A stretch of DNA of 64,000 nt from Sphagnum magellanicum (taxonomy: Eukaryota > Streptophyta > Sphagnopsida > Sphagnales > Sphagnaceae), in contig CM038925.1 in NCBI GenBank assembly GCA_021904315.1, positions 9,736,501 to 9,800,500 on the forward strand. The letters run 5' to 3'. Position numbers and translations under genes: made by a program. Position 1 is the stretch's first letter; every line of letters begins with the position of its first letter. The notes beneath the pieces are model-generated. The model made no database searches. It had not been told where the DNA came from and saw nothing but the letters and a program-made list of their open reading frames with translations. Positions 35,390 through 48,932 of this stretch are shown piece after piece.

Positions 35390-36240
35390 ATAGAGTTAGG
35401 TTAAGGGCCATTCAAGACCATAACCTTAATATGGTTTAAAACATAATGTGTGAAATAATGTCTTTTGGGACTCTTATGCAAATTTTATTCACATGGTCAA
35501 ATTGGTCTTGGCGGCATTAAGGGAATTTGATGAAGACATTAAATAAACATGTATAGTCATTGAAGGAACCATTATTTTCATTACCATTAGGATTGGCAAA
35601 TAGTGTTGAAAGATAATTCCAATGTCAATGGAGGATGATGAAGACTAACTTCCATTATGTTGGGGCATTCTTCAACCCCTATATTTTTGGTAACAATTGG
35701 ATCCACAACAATGTCCATGCAAAGGAGGGAATCCAATGTGTACTATAGAAAATGTTGATTAATGCAACGTCATATGTTTAAATTTTGATTGATTTTGCAA
35801 ACTTTGTCAAAGGTTAAATACCATTTATAGACATGCATGTTGCAACTTCGTTAAATATGCCTTTCCATCAATGGTGGGACTTGATTAGAATGGGTGCTCA
35901 CACATTTACACCATGGTTAAACATATTTTCACCCAAGTTTACTCAACATCTTCATGTGAATGAAATTCGAAATCATATTCATTTGTGCATAACAAGGTGC
36001 AAAATTGCTTCACATTTGACCAAACAATAAATTTAATGTATATCTACACTAATACCAAACTTTTGAAGGAATGACTTAGTGCCAATCCCACAACATTGTA
36101 TGATAATAACATGTTGGACTAGAGGATTCCATGTCTGATGTCGATTCTAACACAAGTAACAAAATTGTAGAAATTTCAAAGGCCTCATCATGGATGACTT
36201 TAACGAACATGAGTTTGGTGGAGTGCATGGAAATAACACT
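35390..36240 (+). pseudogene. hAT transposase remnant (C-terminal part)
   Basis: The plus strand reads as the C-terminal half of a plant hAT-superfamily transposase with many lesions. MKTNFHYVGAFFNPYIFG (about 35640-35693) matches the aromatic 'RW..M...LH.AG..LNP' block. DFANFVKG then PFIDMHVATSLNMPFHQWWD (about 35790-35880) matches the region before the dimerisation domain. FVHNKVQNCFTFDQTINLMYIYTNTKL, in another frame (about 35980-36062), matches the hAT C-terminal dimerisation signature. The usual N-terminal BED zinc finger and catalytic core are not visible. CACTA element C ends about 500 bp upstream; I cannot show that it inserted into this element. Confidence 0.72.
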
Positions 36241-36279
36241 AAGCACATCTTTGGGAATGCTAACAATAATGTGTTTAAA

Positions 36280-36645
36280 TTAAACTAAAGAAATTAATAA
36301 CCTAATAATCGTTGACAAACCATTTGTTGATAAAGAGGAGTTTAATGTCAAGTGAAGAATTGGAGGCGATGTTGCTTTTGTTTGACTTTTGATAATCAAA
36401 GGGTATTGGGAAGGTCTGAATTCCCACCATCTCAAGAAACAAAAAATGCAAATTTGCCTATTGGTGATGTTATGATTACTAGATTGATTGATTTTGACAT
36501 TGTTGGGAATGTTGGCCACATGGATGGCAACAACACTGGGAGTGCAGAAGTGTCACCATCCCACCAAAAGCCACAAAAAGAGTTGACCAATCTCTTGCCA
36601 ATTCTTGATAGGAAGTGTAAAATTCTTGATATTTTTATATCATAA
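36280..36645 (+). other. Short open stretch after the hAT remnant
   Basis: A 97-codon plus-strand frame (36352-36645) overlaps an opposing 79-codon frame. It could be the tail of the hAT-derived reading or chance. There are no motifs and I assign no function. Confidence 0.2.
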
Positions 36646-39600
36646 ATGTATACATGTATCTATTCTATTGTAAATTTCAATTTAATTGATTTTTAATGAC
36701 TAAGTATATGTTGAAGAATGGAATAAATAACATATATATGGGACCATTTTCTTGAAAACCTTAGCAAATATGTTTTTATGGAATTTAAAATGGTTAAAAT
36801 TTGACCTTATTTTCATAAGTCCTTGTGAGTTACAAATTAATTTTTTTTTCAAATTTTTTTGTTTTAAAATTGTTTGTTTATGAAATATCTAAAAGGGCCA
36901 TTATTCATATGGACTTTATAAAACATTTTCCAAGTAGTATGACTTTGAAAACATCGCATCCATCAAAATAACTAACATTATCATCATTTTATTTAAGTTT
37001 AAAAATATAATATGAATGTTCATAAATGTATGAACATCAACTTATAAATGGTTATAATCATAAGTAAACATGTGCTTTAACAAACTTTTTATGGACTATT
37101 GTGGAATGGAACATTTGCCTAAAGTGAGCCACCTTACCATGCATTCACCCTTAAATGGAATGATGTTTCGTTCATTTTGTTGAGTATTATGTGAAAATGA
37201 CCTTGTATTTTCAAAACAAACATGTTTTGCATAAATTAAATGGCCATTTAAAGGATGAAGAAACAAATTTCCAACATAACTACCAACCACATGGACATTA
37301 ATTTAAAGGATCAAATTATGTTTGATTGAAAAACTTAAATACAATGTGGACATTAGTTTAAATGACTTGGGCTACAACATAGCATGTTTGAATATTCAAG
37401 TTTACTATATTAAATATAAGTTGTATGGGCCTTTCGAGATAGTGGGATAATAAAGTGTACAAATTTTGTGAAAGGACCTTCTAAATCTCAAGAAGAATGT
37501 CATTTTGATGAAGAGCTTGTGGAAGTTACAAAGTATACTATAAGGAAGAGGGTGTTGCATCTTCCAAGTCTAGGTTATGATGAATGTATGTGTGTCCATG
37601 GTGAGTTCATGACCTGAAATTGGCTCAAGAGTACACTCACCACATTTTTTGTTTGTTCATGCAATTAAAGAGATTGAAGAGAATTAGTTGTCTTTACAAC
37701 ATTTAAATGTTTTTAAAATAATTAATTATGTTGAAAAGGAAACATGATTCTAGTTTGATGTAATTGGTGAAAGGTTTGTTTTTCACATAGGAATTTTATA
37801 ATTTATAAACAATTTAACTTTTATCCATTTGTGAAAAAAAAATGGCTTTTAAATTATGACAAGGCCATCAACATTTTAGAAATAAAAATGGGTGTGCCTA
37901 GAACCATTTTTCTTAATAGTTAAAAATCTTAGTTCAATTAATGTTGAACATAAGTGGTAGGTTAAATTATTCATTACATTGTATTATTTTTTTCATGTGT
38001 CAATGATGCACCCTAAAGATTATCCCAAAGTATTGGAACTAAAACTCCAAAGTGACAACATAACAAAAAACATAAAAAGAAAGAGAGCTTGGGTGTCGGT
38101 TCTTTAATTTTCACATCATGAAAAAAAGGTGTGTAAGACCTTTGTGATGGGGATTAGGACAAATTGACAAGTTCACAAAACACCTGATGAAAAATCACTT
38201 GCCCAAAGCCAAACAATGCAAGTGATTAATGCAAATGAAGCCAACTTTGGGTCAATGTGGACTCATTTTGAACTCATGACATTCACATGACCTAGATTCG
38301 AAAGAAGGTCACCACCCTCCTTACTTTGTGATTAAAAGTGTAAGCAACATTGAAATGACTAAAATGTTCAAACTTCCCAAGTTATGAATCTTGAAACTTT
38401 GTGAGTTCATAATTCCTTCATATGAGCTTCGATTGGAGAGCTTCAAGTTGCGAAGTTATAGCCCCTACCAAAATCTACCAACACTATGATGTGTAGTTCA
38501 ATAAAAAGTTATTTGACCCCTATTTCTTAGGTTTTACTAGTTAGAAATCAAACTTCCAATTTCATTCCCAACCTTTTTTTTTTTTTGCCATAAAGTTGTA
38601 ATCAAAATAACAAAAATCAAAGCAATTGTAATTAATGTTTTCAAGCATTGTAAAACATTTATTTTTGAGGAAATTCTTTACACATGACACATTTTAGGGG
38701 AGCTTCTTAAAACATATATTTACATAATAGTATATTGTAACTTTTTTTGTGTGGCTAGATTTGATTTTTGTCAACTTACAAATGGATTTTTTTTTAGTAT
38801 TTTAAGAATGTTTTGAAATAAGCCATCACCTAAATAGTCAAGTTTGGCTCTTGTTATCATGTTTGCAACCATAACAAGTGTAAGCATTCAATCATGGCCA
38901 CATCTACCCCCTTAGGCCAGTACTTTTTTTCAAACTTATTATTAAAATCTTTTTAACATCTGAAAATTTTGAAAATATTGTTATGCTAATTTTCATAAAT
39001 TTTCCCATAAAATAAGTAGGTAGGTATTCAAATTTGTCAAAACTAACTAAGTACGAGTTTGCATTTACATTGTAAAAATAATGGTCACAATAGTTTTTAA
39101 AGTGTTTTTGGGTGTTTTTATTCATTAATTTGATTTCAAAATTTCAACATATGTATATCAATGTACTTGTAGTTTTTTTTTTTTCCTTAAAATGTTAGAT
39201 ATAAAAAATTGAGTAATGAATATAATTGTTTTGGTACATGTTTGCAAAATTACACTATAATTCCTAATTCACAATTCCAAACGGAAAATGTGAATTTATT
39301 TCAATATCTATGTTTTGAAACCTTTCCCATGATATATTGGGGGTCCAATTTGGACATTGTTTATCATTTGCACTTTTATTCCAAAGTGGGAGTTCATCCT
39401 TGGAGTCCTAGGAATGCTTCCCTTTCCTCACACACATTTCTTTATCACAAGGGGTGTGTGTTAAGGTGCCTTTTTTTGCCTTAGCTTATTTGTGATCTAG
39501 TTCCTTTTTACCTTGTCTCGTTAACCTTGGTTATAAGCCCAAGGCTAAAGTCATGACAATCAACACAAATCAATTCCCTTTAAAGATTTGTCATTGAAAG

Positions 39601-42600
39601 GTTAGTAATGTTCCCCCATCCACCAAGCCCATTCATAACACTAACTAATTGCATTCAACATTGAAATGAGGAAAACATACTATTGAAGTGTTGCAGAGGC
39701 ATTTAATAACTTGGCATCATAACAACTTTTAGTGCCAACAATTGTTTCCTTTCTTTGGTTTTTCTATGTTTAGATTTCCAATGTGATTTATTTTTCAATA
39801 GAAATTATTAACCTTTTGTCTTTTTAGTCTTCTAAGATTCACAATCTTAGGAGGTAGTGGCACCAAGCTAAAAGTTCTTTTCCAAAGATTGAATGCTACA
39901 TGTGGTTACATGTGTTGGTTTATTAACCCAAATTTTACATTTTTCACACCAAGTTTACAACTATGTTCTAAATTCAAGTATTTTTTTGACCACTCTTTGA
40001 TCAAACATCATAGTATATTATGCATCAATGTTCTTTGTCATATACAAATGAATAACTTTTGTTAAAAACACATTTTCAAAATTCATTATGTTTAGAGCAA
40101 AAACAAGTTTGAACCAAAGGCACAAAAGTGTGTTAAAAAATGAATTTCATCAATTTCAACTCCTTTGCTTTGTTAATCATCATTATAGGATTCTCTCCAA
40201 CTTGGAGAGTGCACTTTTGATAAGGAAAAATGATGTTTGAAAATATTTTCTCTATAATTTAAAGTTTATTTTATCACTTTTTGAAACACTTTTAATTTGC
40301 ATCAAAATTTAAGCATTTAAACTTTTGAAGTAATGGAGCCTATTTCAAAAAACAAATTGACAATTCAAATTATTATGCTCCCCCTTATCATTTTTCAAAA
40401 ATTAAAAATTATAATTTTTTGTAATGTCCGCCCCCAAATGATTCCTAAAACCTATGAATGCATCCATTTGGTTTTTGGTATGTTAAAATTTTATATCACT
40501 AAATTCCAAGCCATGTGTGTTTGTGTTTCTTTCTCCTTATTTCTTTAATTAAAGCACCTAATGATGTCCTTGTACATTCCTTGATTTTGCATTCTCTCAC
40601 CTCACAAATAATCTTTGCAACTTAAATTTCTAAACTTCAAAACACTTATTCATCAACTCATTCATCAAATATATTTAGGTTCTTTTTTTCCTTAAATTTT
40701 GTAAGGGATCTCTAACTAAAATGTCCTTTTGTTGGGCTTAAATAACGTCCAATAATGTTCAATTTTTAAGCACTCATTACATTGTGTCATTAACATGTCC
40801 TATGTTCATGTTCTAAAATTATTATTTGTTTGTTAAAAACATTTCACACTAAAAGACAAAAATTCAGTTTGAAAATAATTTTTTGAATTTTTCAACTTCA
40901 TGAGGTAAACCATCTTCATTGTTATTTCAAGATTTAAGGAAATAATTATCATAGAAAATGGTTTCATTCTTTTTCAAAAATTCAAAGGTTGCCATATTAC
41001 CACTTCTTCAAATGTCATTTACATTGCATACTCTAGTTTCTAGAGTTCTCAATATTGACATGAGATGCCACATTGACATCAATGTCCTAACGGATATATC
41101 AATTTGGATGTTGGTTTGGCCACCATGCTAACTTTTCTATTGTAAAACTTTTCACAAAGTTTTTTACAAAATAATTTGAACTCTTAAGTAAGTCAACTAG
41201 TTTTTAATGCAACAAGATACGAGTTTAGAAAAAACATTTTTTTTGCATTGTCCATGTGCAACAAAATTGATCCGTGTTGTTCATGGGTGATCATAAATGA
41301 TCTACACCATTGTTTTTTTCCCCTTTTTTCTAGGACTTAAAGTGAAGTGAGTGAAAAGAAAATACTAGGGGCCAACAATGTGTGTTAAAGCACACTTAGT
41401 AGTCCCCAAAAGGTTCTAGCCTTGGAACATTATTAATATACATATTCTTGTAATCCTTAAAAAATACTTGTGATTCTTTTGTGACATGACCTTTAAACAT
41501 GAATATGGCCATTTGATTTTGGCATATACATGTCCACAATGCTTTACATGAATTCCTTCAATTATTATCAGCAATTTCAAGTGTTGTTACCTTATCTTAA
41601 GCTCAAAATAGACTCCCAACAAGAAATTTCCTTCTAAGGATGAAGGTGAGTCAAAAGCTTGATAAGGAATAAAATCACTTGGGCAAGCTTGAGACAAGAC
41701 AAGGGTGAAGTATAAAATAATATAAGTCTTTTATTTTAGGTTCATAAATAAACACCTATATTAATTTTTAAATATATCACAATAAGGTGACATAGACATA
41801 ATGTATCCTATTCTATTTCACCTAGATTGGGAATATTTAGGGGTTTCCTCCAAATACCCATGATGTAATTTGAAGGTTCTTGCTACTCCAGTAAGTCAAT
41901 TGACTATGTCTGTAAAATTCATGTGGAATAAGCATAGTGTTAGTTTTTATTTGAACCCTAGAAAGAGGAGTTTGTTGAATTAGGTATAAAAACCCTACAA
42001 ATAAGCACCAATTTTATTTTTTTCCTGGAAAATTTGTTTTCAAAATGGGCAAAAAAGGAAGTGTTTTCTAGGTCTTTTAGTCGACAAATTCCTAACATAT
42101 TTGACATTCCTAAAGAAATCTCTGGATTTTGTATTAAGTTACGATAGGTAGCCAAAAATATAGAAGCATACTTATAATTATTTAAAATTATATTTTCTAG
42201 CCAAATTTGGCTGAATCATATTATGGATGATCACCACTTCAAGTATATCACAAAATTCCAAAAAAAGAGAGGAAAAAAACCCCACTAAACACACTAAAAA
42301 ATGACCACATGGTGATGATATTTCCTGGGGGGACTTTTAATGTGGCATATGCTCATGCAAGCACTTTGGGGAATATTAGACAATATAGGAACTTTTATGA
42401 CAAGTTGTTGGCCATATGCCGTCAAATGGGCTTGTTCACTACAAGCATCTTGTCAACCTATTAAGCATGTATGACCCGAACATGATTCATTGTTTTGGTA
42501 GTTGCTTTTCAATGCACAATTTCACCACTTTCCGTAGCTACATGTGGTTGATTTTGTGAGAACATCACAATGCACTTTGGATGATATCCTTTTTTGTTGT

Positions 42601-43820
42601 CTATAGTAAATTGCACCCATTTTTTTGCACCTATAAGGGTAGATGGTTGAGAAACTAGAGTGTTTGAGGGCTTGCCAGAAAAGTACTTGTTTAGCCTTAA
42701 ATGCTCGATAAACCAAAAACGGGGTTTTTAAAATAAAAAATTGAGCAAGGAAGATTTTTGATTTTTGTCAAAAATAAATTCATTTTGGGCAATGTGGAGT
42801 GTAGTCATAGGCTCCAAATGGCATGCTGACTGATGATGTTCAAGTCAAATGGTGAAGGGTTTAGATGAAAATAAGGCCAACACAAGACAAGGCCTACCTT
42901 ATTTTGTTTGGACTCACAAACTGCAAATGAAAGATCTACTTGTCAAACTTTGCAATCTGTAGCATTACTACAAGGTTTTCAGTTGGGGTGTACACCCAAA
43001 ACCATGTGATCTTCTACAACAATTGATTTATCATGGTGTGTTTTGGACATTGAAATTGGTCCCACATTACATACTCACAAAAGGTTTGGAAAATTCATAC
43101 TCTTTTGCCATGTCTCTTTTTTATGCATTCAAGACATAAGTGTCATTTTGGATATCAAAAACCATTCAATATCCTTAACTTTTGGGGTCATTGTAAAACC
43201 ATGATCCTCCTATCCACGAGTGGTAAGCACTAAATAGTTGCAATGAGTTCAAATGCAATTCACTCTCAAATGGCAAAAGGGTATATGAATTTTTTATGTT
43301 CTTGTTAATGGTGCCCAACGGGAAATTTCTTTTTCATTAAAAAAAAAAAAGCCTCCCATTTCTATGATTCAATGATCCAACTTTAATTATAATGCATGAA
43401 ATTGAATACCTTTCAACAAAAGGCATGCAATGCATTGAAAAATGTTTGGTGATAGGTAAGTGTTCGATGATGGGTGGTTCTACACTATTTAGGTTTTTCT
43501 CTTCATGTTTGAAAGCACCTCCCTCGCATTGAAATTAGGCCTTCTCCTCAACATAATTTTAGGTGTAAACCAGTGTTGGACAGTTCTCATCTTTTTCAAA
43601 GAATTGTCAGGATTAGTTCTTACAAGGACTTTGGAGAACTGGCCAAGTTTTTGAAATGTTATGAGTTTTTAAAAAAATTCAAGGAAAAACTCACCTTGGT
43701 TTTCAAATTACTCAAAAAAAATTTTTAAAATTTTAAAAATAAAATAAAAAATAAATAAAAAGGCTTATTCATTTTAGGTAGGCTAGTTTTCATCATTTAG
43801 AGAATAGCTGAATATTAAAC
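36646..43820. other. Long AT-rich stretch without a recognised gene
   Basis: Frequent stops in all frames. The scattered 60-90 codon frames (for example 38904-39125, 39209-39484, 40333-40548, 41958-42155) lack family resemblance. A TAGCCAAATTTGGCTGA near-palindrome lies at 42198, followed by ATGGATGATCACCACTTC, a box that recurs near 57340 and 60605. CCAGTGTTGGACAGTTCT at 43570 belongs to the repeat described at 45040 and 48912. Confidence 0.45.
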
Positions 43821-43830
43821 TGATTTTCAA

Positions 43831-43893
43831 GCATAAGGACTCTGAACCTGAGATCTCTTAGAGGACAAGTATCTTAACCACTTTGAGAGCCTT
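43831..43893 (-). repeat. tRNA-derived (SINE-like) remnant
   Basis: The minus strand reads GGCTCTCAAAGTGGTTAAGA, then TACTTGTCCTCTAAGAGATC, then TCAGGTTCAGAGTCC. This has the order of a tRNA D-arm/A-box (CTCAAAGTGGTTAAG), anticodon arm, and T-loop/B-box (GGTTCAGAGTCC). Stems do not pair well enough for a working tRNA, so this is a pseudogene or SINE head. Confidence 0.45.
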
Positions 43894-44879
43894 GTGGAAT
43901 CTCACATGTGGCAATTATATGTTCCCACAATGTATATTGTTCCATATAACTTTTTCTTGGTGGGGGAGGGGCAAACATTTAACTCTAAATTTGAATGTGA
44001 TATTTACTAATATTGTCCCCAATAAAGTAAAACCATTTGGAGCTTCTCTTAGGCCAAGTAAAAAACTCTAGGACCAAAGTTTGATGCTAACTTCTTCAAA
44101 AATTGCGCTATCTTACATTTTGCAGTGTGAATCTAAATGATTTAATAAGTTGAGAATGGTATCCCTTGTCATCATCATTAAATGGCATTTTCTACCCTAA
44201 TATTGTTTAGCTACTTCGACTCAATTTCTACCACAAATTTGAATGTTTACTCAACAAGTAAAGGCTATTGCAACATAATAGAACAAGTGTTGGGTGATTC
44301 TTGGTTTTTGAAATTGTTGAGTCCAGGTTTACAGTTTTTCTTAAAATGGAAGACCCTTTGATATTGAGTTTAAAGAATATTATCAAAAATCAAAATACAT
44401 CAATTCTAGGGCTAGGTCAAATTTTATTGACCAACAATTGAAGTGTGATAGGTTGGACCTTTATAAGAAAATTAAGGTTTAGGGTTTAGGGTTGGGCTAG
44501 TTTTGGCTTATTCTTGGGGACAGTTCCAAAGTTGTTGCAAAGCAGTTATGAATTTCTTGGATTTTGGTGTTCTCTTCTCACCAAGTGTCTCTCAAAGGTT
44601 CCCATGGTGTTCCCTTAACTTTCTCATGGGTTTTCCAACATGTTCTCAAGAGCAACAATAGGGAAGAACATAGAAAATAATTAACCAACACTCATCTCCA
44701 CCCACATGGCCTCCCTATTTTGGCCTCTATCCAACACAGGGAAAAAGATCACAACTATATTTGTGTAGAAGTCATTTTAGTGCTGCCATTGAAAATGTCT
44801 TTATATATTAATGCTTAGGGCTAAGTAAGACCTAAGACCCTAGCTCCTAGCTAACCCTACGACCTAATAAAAACTCCTT

Positions 44880-45015
44880 AAGAACCGTCAAGTCTGGGTC
44901 CATATAAACTTGCTGGGTCCAGTTTTTAAGGATGGATCCAAGTCCATGTAAACTCACCAGGTCTAGTTCTCAGACCCAAGTCCAGATCTAGATCCAAAAC
45001 CCAAAGCCCAGCCAA
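44880..45015 (+). repeat. Degenerate GGGTCC-rich ~55-60 bp repeat
   Basis: Two to three diverged units: TGGGTCCATATAAACTTGC, then AAGTCCATGTAAACTCACC, each followed by a (G)GGTCYAGTTYTYA block. Trailing GATCCAAAACCCAAAGCCCA may be a further unit. Confidence 0.45.
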
Positions 45016-45019
45016 GAAC

Positions 45020-46160
45020 CCAAAACCAGCTAACAATGTTGGGCAGTTGTATCTATTTCCAAGAAAGAACTAGGGGGCAAGAAGGGTCATGTATATGAAA
45101 CTTGAACAAGGTGCTTCTCAAAAGATGAGAGAACTAGTTTCACGTCATTAACGTCGATTCTCGAGAAAATCAAAAGGACTGGTTGATGCACCTACACCAT
45201 ACTGTCAGTTCTTTCACGAAACCCGCCGGTTCTTTGAAAAGTTTCAACAATGTGCAACTGGCGGTTATAGCAAAAATCGCAGAACCACCCAACAGTGGTG
45301 GATGCTAAATGCCCGTCTTGGATTGGTATCAACTTTTGAACATGCCAGATTGGTCGTGGTGAGGGTTTTTTTTTCCCCCATACCTGGCAGTTACTGGTAT
45401 TGGGTACCAGAGTTATCTGTAAAGTCACCCTGTCTTTGGGCCTGCTTTCACCCCCTATCCTCTCTTTCAGTGGTATCCGCAAAGTAAGGAATTTTATTAA
45501 ATCTCAGTATGAAATGCTGAAGAAACTCAGGTGTGAGACTAATTATAGCAGTTGTACAGGTAAGAGGAGGGAAAATATATGTAGCAGCAGTGGAGGCGCT
45601 TAGGAAAAAGGAAAGAAAGACATGATGAAACTCAGTTTATACCAAAATTGCTGAAAAAACTAGTCTGGGTCCCAGTTATTTCGTTTTGTAAAATTTTCAT
45701 TTCCAGTTAGGCGTTTGATGCCCTATTATGTCGAAACAGACTGTTCTCACCCTCAACCATGGGACTTTATGGATAACTCTACTATTTAAAACCTCTCTTA
45801 CCAGTCTGGTACTGGTATTAGGTCCAAGGGTAATTTTTGTGTGGCATTTGGCAGGTATAATCACAACATTAGTAATGCTATAAGGCGTGCATATACCTGG
45901 TATTATCTCAGTTCTGGTACCAGAATGGTCCTCGTATCAAGCTGATGTCTCAGGTCATACCCAACTGGTATGTTCATACCAGTATCGTATACCCACATTG
46001 CACCTTATACACCATTACAACATTGATAAATGCTTGCTTTTGGCTTTGACCTTTGTGGCTTTAGAGCCCCTGTTAAGTAAAGAGGTCACCCTTCCCTAGG
46101 GTATATAACATTAGGAATAACTCCTTTTTTAGTATCCTTGTCACTTACTTCATGTTGATA
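45020..46160. repeat. GC-richer segment with ACTGGTA/TACCAGT motifs
   Basis: This segment is less AT-rich than its surroundings. It carries clustered ACTGGTAT and TACCAG words near 45391, 45401, 45801-45818, 45912-45925 (TTCTGGTACCAGAA, a perfect palindrome) and 45964-45983 (ACTGGTATGTTCATACCAGT, an 8-bp stem with a 4-base loop). Such clusters are typical of transposon subterminal binding sites. Short overlapping frames here are chance. No ends were resolved. Confidence 0.4.
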
Positions 46161-46168
46161 AATTTGGG

Positions 46169-46543
46169 CCACTGTGAACCAATCTGTACCCACCAGCGCA
46201 TCTGAAGGATGGATGATAAGTGGTCAAGAGACAGTTATCTGTCAGGTTCCAGTTCCCTGGCTAACCATGGTGGTTAGCTCATTTCACTACCTACCTACTA
46301 ACAAGCCACAAGCAGGTTGTTAGTAGTAAACACCCCTCACCTATGTGTAAAGCATCTAAGTACCTAGTAGTTACCATTTCCTACCTATCCACCTACATAT
46401 GAGACCTATTTAGTTTTGACATAATTGGTTACAAAGGTGAAACCATATACAAACTCAGTTGAGGTTTCATCCACAACTGAGTAATAACAGGCATCATCAT
46501 CCAGTGGATGGTGTGCCTGGTGGGTGCTAAAGGTTCACTGTGG
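46169..46543. mobile_element. MITE family 'CCACAGTGAACC', copy 1
   Basis: The left terminus is CCACTGTGAACCAATCTGTA at 46169 and the right terminus is GGTTCACTGTGG at 46532-46543. It matches copy 2 (57960-58327) along its length. Internal palindromes are GCTAACCATGGTGGTTAGC (about 46260-46278) and CTACCTACTAACAAGC/GGTTGTTAGTAG (about 46288-46330). The target duplication could not be resolved, so the superfamily is open. Confidence 0.82.
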
Positions 46544-48550
46544 CCGACTTGTAAGTTGTCTCCTTGTTCAATGATCAGCCCTTGTTATGAAGCTCCAATT
46601 GTTCCTGAGCTTCATTCAACCCATCTGTTGCAAGGAATCTATCTATCTAGGCTAGTACAACATCTCTCACAGCAGGATACTTTCGCTCCATGTTTCTATA
46701 GCTACTACTACTACATCTGCCAACATTTCATCACACCAGATGCTCTTGTCTGTGGCCCAGTTTTTGCCATTGGCTTCATCAGGACCTCCAAGTCCCCTTT
46801 GTCATATCCCCTTTTAAAAGGAGAATAGAAAGCAAACCCCACTTGTTGGCCTAATATTTTGACCAGCATTTGGTTTCTTCTGAGTGAGGCTTGCAAGCAT
46901 CTTTTAGGAGTCAATAAGAAGCTTGTCATTACTCAAGCTAAGGGATATTCACTCCTTGTATAACAAGGAATGACAAGAACAAGCACGTCCTCGCATGATC
47001 ACTTTGCCCTCTCTAGTAGGTTAAAACCCATGTTGGTCCATTATTTCTTTTAACTTAATAACCATTGGGCAGGTTTATTATAAAAAAATTTGGGGGATCA
47101 CACAGGTTATCAATATCAACATCATTTTTAAATAGTTGTTAGGTAGGTTATCAAACAAAATTGAGTAACAACTATCAATTATGCGTAAGAGTAGGTTATC
47201 AAGGCTCATTCACGATTGAGGTTTTTCAAAAAGGAATGTCTAATTGAAAAATGATTATGAAAAAGAATTTACCTTTTCATAGTGTTCAGTATATTACAAT
47301 TGTGATGTATTATTATGTTCCTACTATTAGAGTATTGAGAAAACAAGTTTTGTTTTAATTCAATAATTATTGAATTTTTTATAAAAGTCTTTTTGAGTCC
47401 TTGACTGATTCATAGTCAATTGTTCATATTACATATTTTTATAAATGAATGCAAAAGGAATCGATAAAATGATGTAATTGATTTCAAACTTTTTGTACAA
47501 GAAAATCATGCTTCCCTTTATGCAACTAGATGTTTGTTAGATTAATTTGATGAAACAATCAATTATATGAAAATTTCAAAGTCTTGAAATTTTGAAAAAA
47601 AAGGTTGCAAGAGAAATGATTCCTCTATTAAATCATTTTGGCTAGTTTTTATATTCATTAGGTTCAAAAAATTTAACTTTAGGTGAAGGTCACACATGCA
47701 AAAAATAATCATGCAAAAAAACATGTTTAATTAATTTTAAAAGCCCATTTTGATTTTTTCTGCTTTTAAAAAATATATATTCATGCACAATTATGTACAA
47801 ATGTGAAAAATCACCACCATTGCATGAATTATCTTATCTTGAACTTATTGCTTAAATTTGTTTCATGTAAATATTATTTGTAGAAAGGAGCCCTAAAAAA
47901 CATTAAAATCCTCTTTCCTTTTTTTTTACCCCAATCATGAATGGACCGATCAAATAATGATTGATAAGTACTTGTTATCCTATTGGTTATTACCCAATTA
48001 TAAGGTTTTTAAAATTGAAAATTGAAAAAAATCTGTTTTATTTTTTTTTATTAGTGCTTAAAGATTGATAATTACTTAAATGATAATTAGGTCATCCAAG
48101 TAGGTTATTAGATGTTTGAAATTTCAATATTAAGTGCTAAATTTTTAAATCATAACATTTATAAAATAATCAATAATTGACATGTAAGTTATTAAGAACT
48201 GGCTTGCTAACATGGGCTTGATAACTAAATCAATTCATTATAATTGGCCAACATTGGCTCAAACTTCAAACAAAAAACTTCCCTTATTGGATTGAGAATT
48301 ACTCATTTGAACACATCCACCTCTATGCCCATTCATCATATGCACACGTAGTACTTCAGATGTCTCTAACAGTTTGATCAAGACTTTGATCAATTTTGTG
48401 ACGAATTTTTAATCCCAAATCATACAACAATGTGTAGTCTCTTCCATATAGGCAAAGCCAACAAAAATTACCTTCAATTCACAAGAGAGCACAAAGGAAG
48501 AAGTAGAAGGCAGAAGAAAAATGTCGTATTTTAATACATGTAGATTAAGG
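46544..48550. other. No gene recognised
   Basis: AT-rich beyond 47000. Opposing short frames at 46508-46929 overlap the MITE end and lack motifs. Confidence 0.45.
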
Positions 48551-48556
48551 ACTAAG

Positions 48557-48932
48557 GACTATGTAACTGGCTTGAGCAGTGTTACCACCAGTTCTATGTA
48601 TTTTTAGAAAAATCAGAATCAAAGAACTATCAATTCTGAGTATTTCAAAACCTTCAGGGAACCATCAGTTTTCATTAAATAACCGCCGGTTCTTACAGTT
48701 CGTTCCCATTTTTCCACCTTTTATTTTATTTCTTTATTTTTATTTTTTTAACTTTTAAAGTTTTTATCCGGGTTGGTTCTAGGGGCAGATACCACAAAAA
48801 CATTATTTTTCCGAGTCAGTTTTAGGGCAAGGGTTTCACAAAATGGGAATCACCGGTCATAGATTATTTATATAACCAATCTGATAAACTGCAAAGAACT
48901 AACACTCCAATGAAAGAACTGCCCAACACTGG
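48557..48932. mobile_element. Possible MITE with CAGTGTTGGGCAGTTCT-like ends
   Basis: The left end is CAGTGTTACCACCAGTTCTA near 48557; the right end is the complement of CCAGTGTTGGGCAGTTCTTT near 48932. Related single ends lie at 43570, 45035 and 45285 (complement). GAACCGGCGG/CCGCCGGTTC boxes occur inside this copy (48674) and near 45217. No clear target duplication was found, so it may be two half-elements. Confidence 0.4.

Noticed and set aside
38040..38560. Possible LTR retrotransposon end
   Set aside because: The text style resembles some plant LTRs, but no paired LTR, primer-binding site, gag or polymerase reading was found.
46508..46929. Opposing 106- and 72-codon frames
   Set aside because: They overlap each other and the MITE end, with no recognisable motifs.
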